NCBI GenBank assembly: GCA_014871385.1
Contig: CM026431.1
Location: 1,176,137-1,240,136, forward strand
Length of the DNA: 64,000 bases
Source: Ceratodon purpureus
Taxonomy: Eukaryota; Streptophyta; Bryopsida; Pseudoditrichales; Ditrichaceae
Direction: 5' to 3'
The notes under the pieces were generated by a model, which saw only the letters and a list, made by a program, of their open reading frames with translations, searched no databases and had not been told where the DNA came from. The translations under genes and the position numbers were made by a program. Shown piece after piece: positions 11,629 to 22,305 of the stretch. How positions within the stretch are numbered: the first letter of the stretch is position 1; the number at the start of each line of letters is the position of its first letter.

Positions 11629-14600
11629 ATGTCGCAGCGAGAAGGGTACGTAATATTCTGTGATCATCTCCTCCGCCGTGTTTGCTTTTTTCACATCTCG
11701 CTCTTCGTGTTCACAGTATGGCTTACCTTCGTGCAGATTCGCATTCTGTTCCGATTACGTTTCCTTTGGGTGTAGATGGGTGTGCTATGATCAGTTCTAC
11801 CACTCTGAGTCTTCGCTTCCAGTACAGAGAGGAATCACTTCATGTAGAGGAGGAGATATTTGACGACATCAGTGGCGAACTCTCGCATGCAGTGGGTCAG
11901 TTATCTACCCAGAAGGAGTTTGGGACGTTTTGGTTCCTTAAACCAGGGAAGTACAGAGTCTACGGAATTACGGAGTCTGTCTTAGGTGCTTCTACTGAAT
12001 TGCTTACCCCCCGATCGTCCACAACAGTTTGCATCAATTCTGATCCGCCGTTGAGGAAAGTGAAGACCGAGCCAGGACTTCAAACCATCTTTGAGTTGAG
12101 TGATTCTGATAGTGAAAACGTACTTGAGGCGACAGTAATCCCTGAGGTGAAGGACACGACATTGCCAACTGCAGATGAGATTCCTGCAATAGTAGTAACC
12201 TCCCTGAAGTCATCCGTTCCATGTACCCCTGCAGTCTCCCCTCCGTCTATCCCGGCAGTCTCCCCTTCAAACAGTGTCGTCCAGTGCCTCATGAAGCTTA
12301 GCGCTCGTAAAAGGTCAAAGAGTGTTCTGTCTCGCATCAATTTTGATGCAATTAGAATGCAGGAAGTTGAGTACCTTCCTCCTCAGTACAATGGCGATGT
12401 CATTTTTGAGTTCCCACCCCTAGGTGCTCACGGCCATCACTCCGGCGCAAAGCAGTTACGGGGAATGGATAGGAAATACGACGGACACCCTTGGACTCGA
12501 ACAGCGACTTCGAATATTCAGAACGACCTCAAGCTGACATTCCGTTCTTCGTCGTGCCTTGGCCATCTGCGCTGTGACAATGTCAAATGTGAGTATCTTA
12601 CACGTGATAATAGGACTTCGGTACTGAACGAGACTGAATGGGATGGGAAATCTGAGAAACTGTTTGAAGTTGGATCGAAGCCGCCGCAGAGTTCCACCGT
12701 GGTCTGTAAATCTTGCAGTACGCCGCCTACCTGCGTTGCACTTTGTCCTGCAAAGATTTACTATGTCACTGCAGGACCTCACATGACGAGAGCGTGCGTT
12801 CACTTCGGAACTCACAATCATCCAGTGAAGTCCGGCGAGAACCGTGACTTCGTCGAACACACGGAGAATTTGATCAGGGAGCAGGTGGAGCGCACTCCCT
12901 CCGCCACACCCTCCGCAATCGTCCTCGAAACTGCGAAGGAGCTGCTGGGCCCGTTACTTCTGGCCAAGGAAGGTGAACCGCAGAAGATTCTTGAATTGGA
13001 GGAGCTCGAACCAATATTCGACCGCTGTAAGCACCTCTCTTCTCCAAACATCCGAAATTGCATTACGTCGTTCAAGAATGTTAGGCGCTTTGGGACTATG
13101 GATGGCATCAGGATGCTGCGGGGGTTCAGCAACTGGAAGTTTATCCAGAATAACATGTTCCCGGGGCAAGGCGATGATGCGGCGAAGGTGTATGTCTTCA
13201 AGATGTCTGAGGTAGGGCCGGGTTCTGGGGTCGATCTAGTTAAGCGTATGCAGACAGGCGGTGACTTGGAGGATGCGTGGATCATGTTTGACCACGTGAG
13301 GCGAGTAAGGGACTGGGTAACGATGGCCTGCCACGTCTACGACCCAACTTACTGTCGGATAATGACAATCGCTGCGTGCGACATGCAGTCGGAGGACACG
13401 GCAGCCCAGTCCGTGCTGTGGAAGAATTTGAATGCCATCATGGAGACTCACGGGGTCGCGAGAGTTAACTTTAAGGGCTTCATGGCAGACGGTGCCCAAG
13501 CGAATTGGAACGCAGTTCGAATTATCTATGGGAGCGGTAACGCCTCCGAGAGGATGGTTGACAGGGAGAGGACATGCCTATTTCATTGGAGGCAGTCTTT
13601 GGAGCAACATACAAACGCAAACATTCGACAGGACCTCCGAGCACAACATATCAAACTCTGCCAACAGTACAAGAATGCGACGACACTGGCCGAAGCTGAA
13701 ACAAAATTCTTGGCAATCCGAGCATGGTGGATGTCATCCGGCGCTGCAACTGGAAAAGGGCTCTCCAACATGGAGACGTGGCTCTCGTTCTGGCACCATC
13801 GCTATCGCCAGTGGGGAGGCTTCATGGAACTGGTAAGCTATCTCTCGGCCTTTCAGGTGTCTATCGCATCTTAGGTAACTTGGTGAAGGTAAAGAATCTG
13901 CTCTCTCGTGATGCTCCTTCCGATGCCCTAGCGTCCAGTGCAGCACCCTTTCAGCCCTCGGTGCCGAGTACTCCAGGTGGGAGTACAGAATCTGCTCATT
14001 TCTGATCCTCCGAGGCATGACCTACCGCCGAATCCAGCAGCCTTGCAGCCCTTGGCTATTGGCCTCGGTGCCGAGGACTCTTGCTGGGGGTACTGAGTCT
14101 GGTCTTTCAAGATGCTCCATGCCTTGACTAAGCGCCCAATGCAGCAGCCTTGCAGCCCTTGGCAATTTGCCTCGGTGCCGAGGACTCTTGCTGGGGGTAC
14201 TGAGTCTGGTCTTTCATGATGCTCCATGCCTTGTCTAAGCGCCCAATGCAGCAGCCTTGCAGCCCTTGGCAATTTGCCTCGGTGCCGAGGACTCTTGCTG
14301 GGGGTACTCAGTCTGGTCTTTCATGTTGCTCCATGCCTTGAGTTAGCGCCCAATGCAGCAGCCTTGCAGCGCTTGGCAATTGGCCTCGGTGACGAGGACT
14401 CTTGCTGGTGGCACTGTTTTTGCTTCGCAGTCAGTAATTGGACCGTAAACCCTAACCTAACCCCTAATGTGCGCAGAATCACACTGAGGAAGAGCTGGCG
14501 GAAATGCCGTCGTGCAATCTTGCTGAATCAATTCACAACAGGTGGAAGCAGCAGTCTGGAGATCGGGGCAGCGACTTGTACGTTGCAGCTGTCGACGACT

Positions 14601-15928
14601 TTGTAAGGGCGTTCATGCAATGCGTTGCCTACTTCCAGTTCTTGAAGGGGGAGCGTCCCGGGAAAGGTCCGTCAAAAGAAGAGCTCAGCCTCCGACGTGC
14701 ACAGAGATCTGCAGCAAGGACAGGGAACCCGAAGGTCCTACATGAAGCGATTATGAACATGCCAGGAGCGGGCGAGTGGTGCACAAGGGACCCGCATCTC
14801 GAAGGGGAGGAGGTCTGTGTCTCACTAAAACGAAAACCTGATGTTGCCTTCGGAGATGAACGAGAGTCTCATAGGCCAGACAAGATCACCGTGTCAAGAC
14901 CTCGTGTCCAGACTAGAGCTGCACGTCTGGAGAGCGACTACCCTCCGACGGTGGTAATAGCAGACTCTCCTACAAGCACTGAAGCGGACGAAGCCGACCT
15001 CCACCCTGAGCACTGTCCACCTCCAGTCGAGTACCATCACGTCACTTCAGTTGAAGAGACCGCCTGCAACCCTTCCGAGTGGCACATTGCACGACTTCCT
15101 AAGACGTCCGCTAAGGCTTGCTTCGCCCAACACGCTGTGACTAAGAAGAAATGCGTGGCACGAATTGTGCAGCACGGGAAGAGCACGGCTGCGCCGACAT
15201 ACACAGGCCCCATGAAGAACTACCAGAAGGACAGAATAGAGACTCATCAGTTCTTTTTCTGCAATGACGACATTGACAGGTGCGTCAAGGGTAGCAAGCG
15301 GAAGTGGGTACTATCGGTGCCAAAGGTACCTGAGGTCTGGCCTGTGAAGATTGGGACGAAGTTGACGAAGAAAGAGATCCTCTCTCTAGAGAATGCCGGC
15401 TTCAGACTCCCTCAACTGAAGGAGATGTCACCAAGAAGACTCTTCCAAGACCGGGCCGCGGCAGTGGACCTCTCCGCCTACCCTACGCCGGCATACCCGG
15501 ATGAGTTCCCTACCCGGCGATCAGGGAAGCTCATCCGACGGAACAAGAAGGCCCCGTCGACCAAGCATAGCAATAATTGTGCCTCTGCCTTATCGTTGAA
15601 CGCGAAGGTCAGCAAGCTTTGCATGCTGCCTGCCCCAGCCCTGGGATGCATTGTCACATTGGATTCTGGGAAGCCTCCAAAGGTACAACAATACTACCTG
15701 ACCATTTCGCAGCACCCTGCCTGCACTTGCCCAAACTTCAAGGAGATGGCAATGACGGCACTTGGGAAGCGGGGTCAATGGGCTAATTGTAAGCATTTGT
15801 ACTACCTTCTCAGTGTAGTTTGCGGTCTTGATTCGGAGTCGGATACATTCATTCATGCAGCTAGTTTTAGCTTCAACGAAGTCAAGCGAGTCCTAGAGAG
15901 TGGCCTTTTGAAGCACCTGGAGAAGTAG
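11629..15928 (+). CDS. MULE-like transposase with GCM/WRKY-type zinc finger and SWIM domain
   Basis: Proposed exons 11629-11645 (five codons plus two bases), 11717-13832 and 14477-15928, giving about 1194 residues; the splice phases agree. If the tiny first exon is wrong, translation can start at the ATG at 11718. The N-terminal third is low-complexity Ser/Pro-rich. Next comes a Cys/His cluster (SCLGHLRCDNVKCEYL, CKSCSTPPTC, HFGTHNHPV) like GCM/WRKY/FLYWCH DNA-binding folds. A MULE DDE-type core follows, with FMADGAQANWN and RTCLFHWRQS. Exon 2 opens with CNLAESIHNRW, typical of MULE transposases, and ends with a SWIM zinc finger (CTCPNF ... ANCKHLYYLL). The frame is intact and stops with TAG-TGA. 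It may be an autonomous Mutator-like transposase or a domesticated FAR1-type regulator; I could not delimit terminal inverted repeats. Confidence 0.82.
13900..14440 (+). repeat. Intronic tandem repeat, 107-bp variant of the same family
   Basis: Five cores CTCGGTG(C/A)CGAG at about 13957, 14064, 14171, 14278 and 14385 (spacing 107 bp) fill the single large intron of the MULE-like gene. The reverse complement matches the repeats of the ParB-like gene across AGTCCTCGGCACCGAGGC and GCCAAGGGCTGC. Relative to transcription, the repeat therefore has the same orientation in both genes. Confidence 0.92.
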
Positions 15929-17320
15929 TGATATCTGATTCGTTATTCACACATGTATCGCCTGAATTCATCTGGATGACGAAGTAGTGAGACTAAAAGG
16001 GCCACTACCACAAATTTGCACTTGCACTGTAAACCGTTGTTCCCATTCTTGTGAATCACGCCCTTATTTTTCTTAAGCGCTGTTAAGAACCATTTTGCAA
16101 GTCATTTAAAGAACTGTGTAGTTCCTGAAGAGGTCCATGTAAAAGGGTCTGGGAGGAAGTCACATATGTGTGCCTAGGCCCGAACAATCCTTTTCCAGAC
16201 TCCCTAAACCGAGAGAACTCTTACTGAAGGGGAGGTGTACTACTGACCCGCCTTTGTCATAGGTCCATGAATGGGATAAACTACCACTTGTTCTGTTGTA
16301 CTTTGCAGAACGTGCATACTTTTGTATGATATGTTGCACATGTATGGTCTAATCTTTTTGTTCGTGCGCAAAGTGAGAATTCATTGTCCTCCAGTTTTCG
16401 ACGCTTGCTTGGGTTGGAATCATCGGCAGTGGCTGTTGGCTGACGTTCATCCCCTACCTCCGTGGCTCACGACACACTGAAGAGAAATTCAGCGCTACAG
16501 TGTTACCTCACGGCCTGGCCTTATAAAAAGACCCGGCTGACCAGTCTCTATAACAGGAATCCACGAGTGGAGGCCACTAACGCACCCGAAAACCGTAATA
16601 CAATAATTTCCACGGCCATAGATCAGGCCAAGTATTAATTTTGCTGAGACTGTCCACGGTAATAGGTCCCATTACGAACTAAATTTAGAAATTTCAAAAC
16701 CCAAAAAATTGTTAATCCATAAAATACCATAACCATATCGCTCTAAATTCCCAAATACATCAAAATATCCGCAAAGTTACCGCTCACCGCTCTCCGCTCA
16801 CCGCTCAAGGCTCGCACTTTAGTGACGTCCTCTTCTATTCTATCATCTTGTTATTTTTAACTTCATTATTATTCCATTCTATCTTCTTGTTTTCTTTTTC
16901 TTCCATTCTTAGTCTATCATGTATTTATTTATTTGTTTATTCTTCCATTAGTCACACATTCCATCTTTTATTTTTATTTATTTTTCTAATTGTCTTGTAT
17001 TCTATCATCTTGTTATTTTGAAGTTCATTACTATTCCATTCTATCTTCTTGTTTTCTTTTTCTTCCATTCTTAGTCTATCATGTATTTATTTTATCATTC
17101 CAAGTCTATGATGTATTTTTTTTCCTATATTTGTTATGTAAACTTATTATATGAACCAATTGAATGAAACATGATAAATAAATTTAAGAATAACATGAAA
17201 TATAAGTTATTTACATATTTAATTAATGAATGCAATCATGAACAAAATATAAAACTATATTTAACAAGAATAACTTTAATAGTACAAAAATTAGGATTCA
17301 AATCATACAAGAACATATCT
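15929..17320. other. Gene-poor AT-rich stretch with a 162-bp tandem duplication
   Basis: No coding region is supported. A TATA-like TTATAAAAAG lies near 16521. The segment beginning ctattctatcatcttg near 16837 recurs near 16998, giving two copies offset by about 162 bp. A short ccgctcaccgctc-type repeat lies near 16795. Confidence 0.5.
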
Positions 17321-17406
17321 ACATGAGTTTTGGGAGTTCGGTTTCATTTCATTTTTGTGCTAGTTTTTTCTACGCACACCGACATGCACGTACCCAACCT
17401 CCACCA

Positions 17407-17512
17407 AGAAGTTGTTCATTTCATTTTGGTGCTTTATTTTTTCCTATGTACATGCCTACATGTACATGCCCAAAGGATGAACTATCACCAAAATGAAATG
17501 AACAATTTCTTT
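17407..17512. repeat. Short foldback (inverted repeat)
   Basis: The arms at about 17407-17431 and 17486-17512 are reverse complements over more than 20 bp (ttgttcatttcattttggtg and its complement). The loop itself contains tgtacatgcctacatgtaca, another small palindrome. Confidence 0.85.
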
Positions 17513-17532
17513 GTGAAAATCTCGCGCCTGAA

Positions 17533-17577
17533 TGCTCGCGCCCGTAGGCACGCGCACGAGCACTCTGGCGCGCCAAC

Positions 17578-17642
<65 letters not shown>

Positions 17643-17702
17643 TTTTTTTTTTTTTTTGCGCGCGCCCGCGTGCTCGCGCGTGTGCCTACGGGCGCGAGCA
17701 AA
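17533..17702. repeat. GC-rich inverted repeat enclosing A60T19
   Basis: The left arm at about 17533-17562 (gctcgcgcccgtaggcac...) is the near-perfect complement of the right arm at about 17669-17702 (...gtgcctacgggcgcgagc). Between them lies a run of 60 A (17579-17638) joined directly to 19 T (17639-17657), itself able to pair. The arms share the word GCTCGCGCCC with the minisatellites inside the hAT element. Confidence 0.85.
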
Positions 17703-17821
17703 CGCGACGACGGGCGCCACCCATGGTAAACAGTAGTAAACTGTGAGGACAGTAATTTTGCTCGCGCGGGGGAGCCTGTCCGATAAGCGTCCGTCCGATA
17801 ACCGTCCGTCACGTCCGTCAC

Positions 17822-19767
17822 GTGACTACACGACAATTTTATGGCCCGTCCGTCTATTATGACAACCCTGACCAAGACCAGCAGAACAAGACAAGAGGGG
17901 ACCAGGGAGAAGACCAAGACCAGCAGAACAAGACAAGAGAGGACCTGGAGGCAGACCAAGACAGTGCAGGCCTTAAGGACCAGGACCAAGACCAGGACAA
18001 CAATTTTTTTAAGGATCAGGAAGCAGACCAAGATGAGCGGAGCAGGAATAGACATGACCAGGACAGCAAAAATGAAGAGGGACAGAACAAAGATCAGAAG
18101 CAGCAGAACATGAGGGAAGAGGGCCAGAGTTCAGAAAAAAGATATGAGGGCGAAATACAGGAAAAAATAATAGAAAAAATAGAAAAAAAAGATGAAGTAA
18201 TCAAAAAAGGGGCAGGAGAGAAAGAAAGGAAGCAGCTAGCAGTATTGTGCGGGGTAGTGGGAATCAGCTCTCTAAAACATGAACAACATATAGGATAGCA
18301 GGAGGAGCTCTGTGAGCCAAGAGGAGGAGGCAGCCAAGGTTACAGTAGGAGCAGTTGCCAAGGCAGAGAACAGCAAGAGCTTAGAGACCAGGAGCAAGAG
18401 CTTGAAGACCAGAAGAAAGAGGTTGGAGACCAAGAAGATGAGGCAGCAGCCAAGATAGAGGACCAGAAGAACGGGAGTCTGGAGAAGGACGAGCAGGACA
18501 CCAGTCCAAATGACCAGGAAAAGAGAGTGGATAGGTTGGACCAGGAAAACAGGGACCAGCCAAGGTGGACCAAAGATGGAGGAGGTGAGAAAAATAAAAA
18601 AGAGAAAAATGAAGGAACTGACCAAGAGAAATGGGACCAGCAAGAAGTAGAACAAGAGCAGCAAAGATCCAAAGACCAGGCTAGGATGCCACAGGAATCT
18701 AGAAGAGGACATCAGGGAAAAGGATGTGGGGCCAGGTGAGCAGTCCAGTACTGATCTCCAATAGTCCAGAGTTGGTGTTAGTATCGACACCCTCCAGGCA
18801 GCAGCCAATTTCAGAGGGCCAGCACCAGGACCAGCCCCGGGAGCAGTCTCAGGAGCTGCCCCCGGATCAGGATGTCGAGGACCAGGTACAGGGGCAGGAT
18901 CCCATGGACCACCAGGATGAGCCAGTTGTGGATTTTCCCACAAGCTCGGTAGGGACCAGGATTCAGCCAGGACCAGCAGGGATGGGGGACCAGGAGGATG
19001 TCACCAAGGAAGTGGACCAGTTGGTCCAGCAGTTGCAGGTGGCATTGGCCCAAGCATCTCGGGTGCAGATGTTACAGGGGCAGGAGGACAGGTCTGGACC
19101 GACTTACCAAGTGTTGTTGACCACCAGACAGGCCCAGGAGGAGCAGATTCGGCAGTTCACTGACCAGCTGCAGCAGGCTCAGCACCAGCTGGTAGTACTC
19201 CAGGAGGACCAGGACAGGGAGAGGCAAACTTGGGTGGATCAGGGGGTCCAGGCAGAGGCAGTCAAGGCCCGGAGATTGGAGTTGGAGGCCAGGACCAGTG
19301 CCAGGTTCAGGGACTTTGATCGGCTGGCCAGGGAGAACCAGCAGCTCAGGCAGAGGGTGGAGTTGGCTAAGGCCAGTTCTACTCAGGCTTCCAGGGGGTT
19401 GACCAGGCATCTGTTGTCTACCTCCAAGAAGCAGGTACTGGACGTGATTCAGGCCTACTCAGAGGACCAGGCCAGGTACTCTAGGTATTTGATGAGGTTT
19501 GCTGAGGCTTATCCATCTTTTGTGTACTAGTCTGAGGATGACCAGGATGAGGGGGACCCGGAGATGCCTGATGGGGGGCAGTTTGCGGAGGATGGAGGGG
19601 CTTCCAGCAGTGGCCTGGGGACCACTTCTGTTATTGGATCTCAGTCAGGTGATGGACCAGCAGGTACCGCTCTTGCTGTACCACCATTACCAGCACCACC
19701 AGGACCAGAGGCAGCACCAGGGGGACCAGCATCAGCAGCAGGAGGGGCGGCACCAGTTAGTGGCTAG
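17822..19767 (+). pseudogene. Asp/Gln-rich, gag-like coiled-coil coding relic
   Basis: Open stretches at 17822-18298 and 18724-19530 are dominated by the hexamer GACCAG/CAGGAC read as Asp-Gln. The second (268 residues) looks like a coiled coil (LVQQLQVALAQ, QIRQFTDQLQQAQ, LARENQQLRQRVELA) of the kind found in plant retroelement gag regions. It ends at a TAG at 19528-19530. The same frame then stays open to 19767 through acidic and Gly/Pro/Ala-rich sequence, so the stop is either a lesion or a readthrough site. The frame is broken near 18299. No protease, reverse transcriptase or zinc knuckle is visible, and LTRs were not found. The gag assignment is by resemblance only. Confidence 0.4.
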
Positions 19768-20686
19768 ATAGTAGATGTAGGCCAGATTACTGGTAGGACC
19801 AGTAGTACTTCTTTTTTGATTTTTTTGATATCTTCGTTTTTTTTGGTTAATCCCATAAAACTTAAAACCGAGCATCTGAGGGCAAATGCAGACTAAAAAG
19901 GGGATAATGTTAACTGGGGATTTAAGGTAGTAGAATAGAGGGGCAGTAAAACTGTAGGGGAGCAGTAAAACTGCAGTTACTGGGGGGGCCAATAAACTGT
20001 TAAGTTACTGTCCTGCCCTGTAGTAACTCTGTTGGATGAAAACTGCCTGTTTTGGATGAAAACTGTTAGATGGATGAAAACTGTCAGATGGATGAAATCT
20101 GGTGGTTGGATGAAATCTGGTGGTCGGATGAAAACTGTTGGCAGTTAGGGTTTTGGGGGTGGCGGCTAGGGTTTTGGATGGGGTTGTGGGAGAGGGGGCT
20201 GAGAGGCTCATTCTCTCTCTCTCTCTTAGTTCAGAGCTCTCAGATGGTAGTTTGTGTGTAGGACATGTTGTAGGACTGTAGGAGGATGCTGGTAGAGCAG
20301 TTTTCAGCACCCTGGGGGGTCCAGATAGTGATTTCAGTAGAGAGCAGAATCATGTACGGAATTACAGTGAGTAAAGGGAAGGAATTGATTACATTGGGTG
20401 TAAATGTCTGAAATTGCAGTTATGAGTGCTTGAGGGACCAGGTTAGTGGATTCACCTGGTGGGTCCAGTAGATCTGGTGTTTAAGTGAGTGGGTATTGTA
20501 GATCAGACCAAGGAGAGTAGAAAAATGTATGGGATCTAGGAAAATACCACCAGGATTTGAGTAGATCTAAGTTGGCAGTTTCAGATCTAGGATTAGGATT
20601 TTGGGCAGTTTCAGGGCAGTTTCAGGGGCAGTATAGAATTTTTGGCAGGATTTCAGAGAGCTTTAGGACAGTATTCATTTTTGAAG
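19768..20686. other. Non-coding stretch with short GGATGAAA repeats
   Basis: Between 20032 and 20145 the words TGGATGAAAACTG and TGGATGAAATCTGGTGGT recur five to six times, followed by agggttttgg motifs and a (CT)n tract near 20213. It may be the untranslated tail or leader of the adjacent gag-like relic. No ORF is convincing. Confidence 0.45.
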
Positions 20687-22146
20687 GAGTAAGAAAAATA
20701 TTCCTTTCACATCCTTCCCGGGAGTTATACGGCCGGACGCATATGTGGAGAGTTGGCGTATTCTCCTTTGGGACAAGGCCTTCCCCTCATTTCTTGGTAT
20801 CCGCGGAGAGAAGGCTTTTGATAAGAAATCTGATTTTTTCACTTTTCCGGGAGCTGCAAATGTTGTCAAGCGTGTGACATACCGGTATGACACTTATGAA
20901 CCACGTCTTCCTATCTGATTTTCTTTTTGCTTTTATACCATGTCTATCACATGATTCTGATCAATGGCAAGTGAACTTCATTAGGTACTTCAAGAGAGAG
21001 CTGCTTCCAAAAGGTGCAATTACACTGGAGAAGTTCCCCCGATACTTTTCAGCGTGGATTGAGAAAGGCTCAGATCAGTGTATCTATACTCCTCTGCAGT
21101 TGAAGAGGTACAAATCGCCCCACTTATGTGCTGGTTGTTGGTACGTGGATTGCATTCGAGGTCTTGTTATTGAGTCCGAAGCAGAGCTCAAATCTGAGCT
21201 TGACGGGGGATCATCAGCCATCGACAATTTTGGAGACGGTTCGGATGAGGCCGAAGGCCTGCAGGATCAATCATCTGCACCTCCACCGAAGAAAGGAAGA
21301 GCGCGGAGACTGCGAAAATTGGGTGCTAAGTCCCAGGGCTCTTAGGAGACTGGTGCGGAGTCCTCCGCACCGGAGAAGGGGGCTGCCGTGCCCTCTCCTG
21401 TTATTGTCGTTTCCAATCTGTCCCCTACTTCTACGACTGCGCCTTCATCGGTCAGTGCATCTGCTATTACCAGAGGTCTTCTGGAGCAAAGGAAGGCTAG
21501 ACTTCTCCCGGCAAGCACCTCCTCCGCAGGAACTCCCCATTCCACTGGTGTTTCCATCATCAAATCATCTGTGACCTCGTTACAGGTTCGTAACATGGAG
21601 CTCAAAGACAAGGGTGGCCATCCAGATTGGGTGAAAACTCTAGAGTTTGTGCGCAAGGTATGATTCTCTTCTTACATAATATGATATTACATACACTACA
21701 ATTAATTTCATATAGTCTAACCCTATTTTCTTCTTTCTGCAGTTTGGACGTGGCCGCCAGAACCAAGTTCCTGAGCAGTGCTGTGGGATCCGAGAAACTC
21801 AAAATAACCCGGAAGAGCCCCATCCGGCGTAAGTATTCCATTAATTTTTCATTTTTTTTGGTTAATTAGGTAAAAACTAGCTAGACACTAGCAGTATTAG
21901 GAGTTAACACAAACCGGATACTCCAGAAACGTTAAAACAGTTAACGCAGGAAGCATTCCCGGAACCTGGATTCCGAAACTCGGAAGATAAAACACGGAAC
22001 GGGTGGACGATCCGAGTACTGACCGTTACTGTAACCGCGTAAAGGATCCGAAGCGATGCGGAAGTCATCATGACCTGGATAGGCGTTTAACCCGGTACTT
22101 TGGCGGCTGCAATTACGGGCCGCCACAGCGTTTATTATGCCTGGGG

Positions 22147-22154
22147 TATATAAG
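22147..22154 (+). promoter_or_regulatory. TATA box of nested gag-like gene
   Basis: TATATAAG, 152 bp upstream of the ATG at 22306, preceded by a GC-rich region. It gives the nested gene its own promoter inside the host intron. Confidence 0.6.
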
Positions 22155-22305
22155 CGAGGGTGTTAGGGTTTGGAGTTCCTTTTTGCGAACTGGAAGTAGA
22201 CAGTGAAAGAGCGGTGAGGTGTTTTTGTCTTTTCCGATTCACCGGCAGTTGGATTGCCGGGTTTCTTGCTGTAGGATTGTAGAGGGAGAGACGTAAGGCG
22301 TAGAG

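Noticed and set aside
17330-18055. ORFs with poly-Lys and poly-Phe runs
   Set aside because: They are created by the A60T19 tract inside a hairpin.
18272-18943. A 223-codon minus-strand ORF
   Set aside because: It is the antisense shadow of the GACCAG-rich tract and has a Leu/Ser/Pro-only composition.
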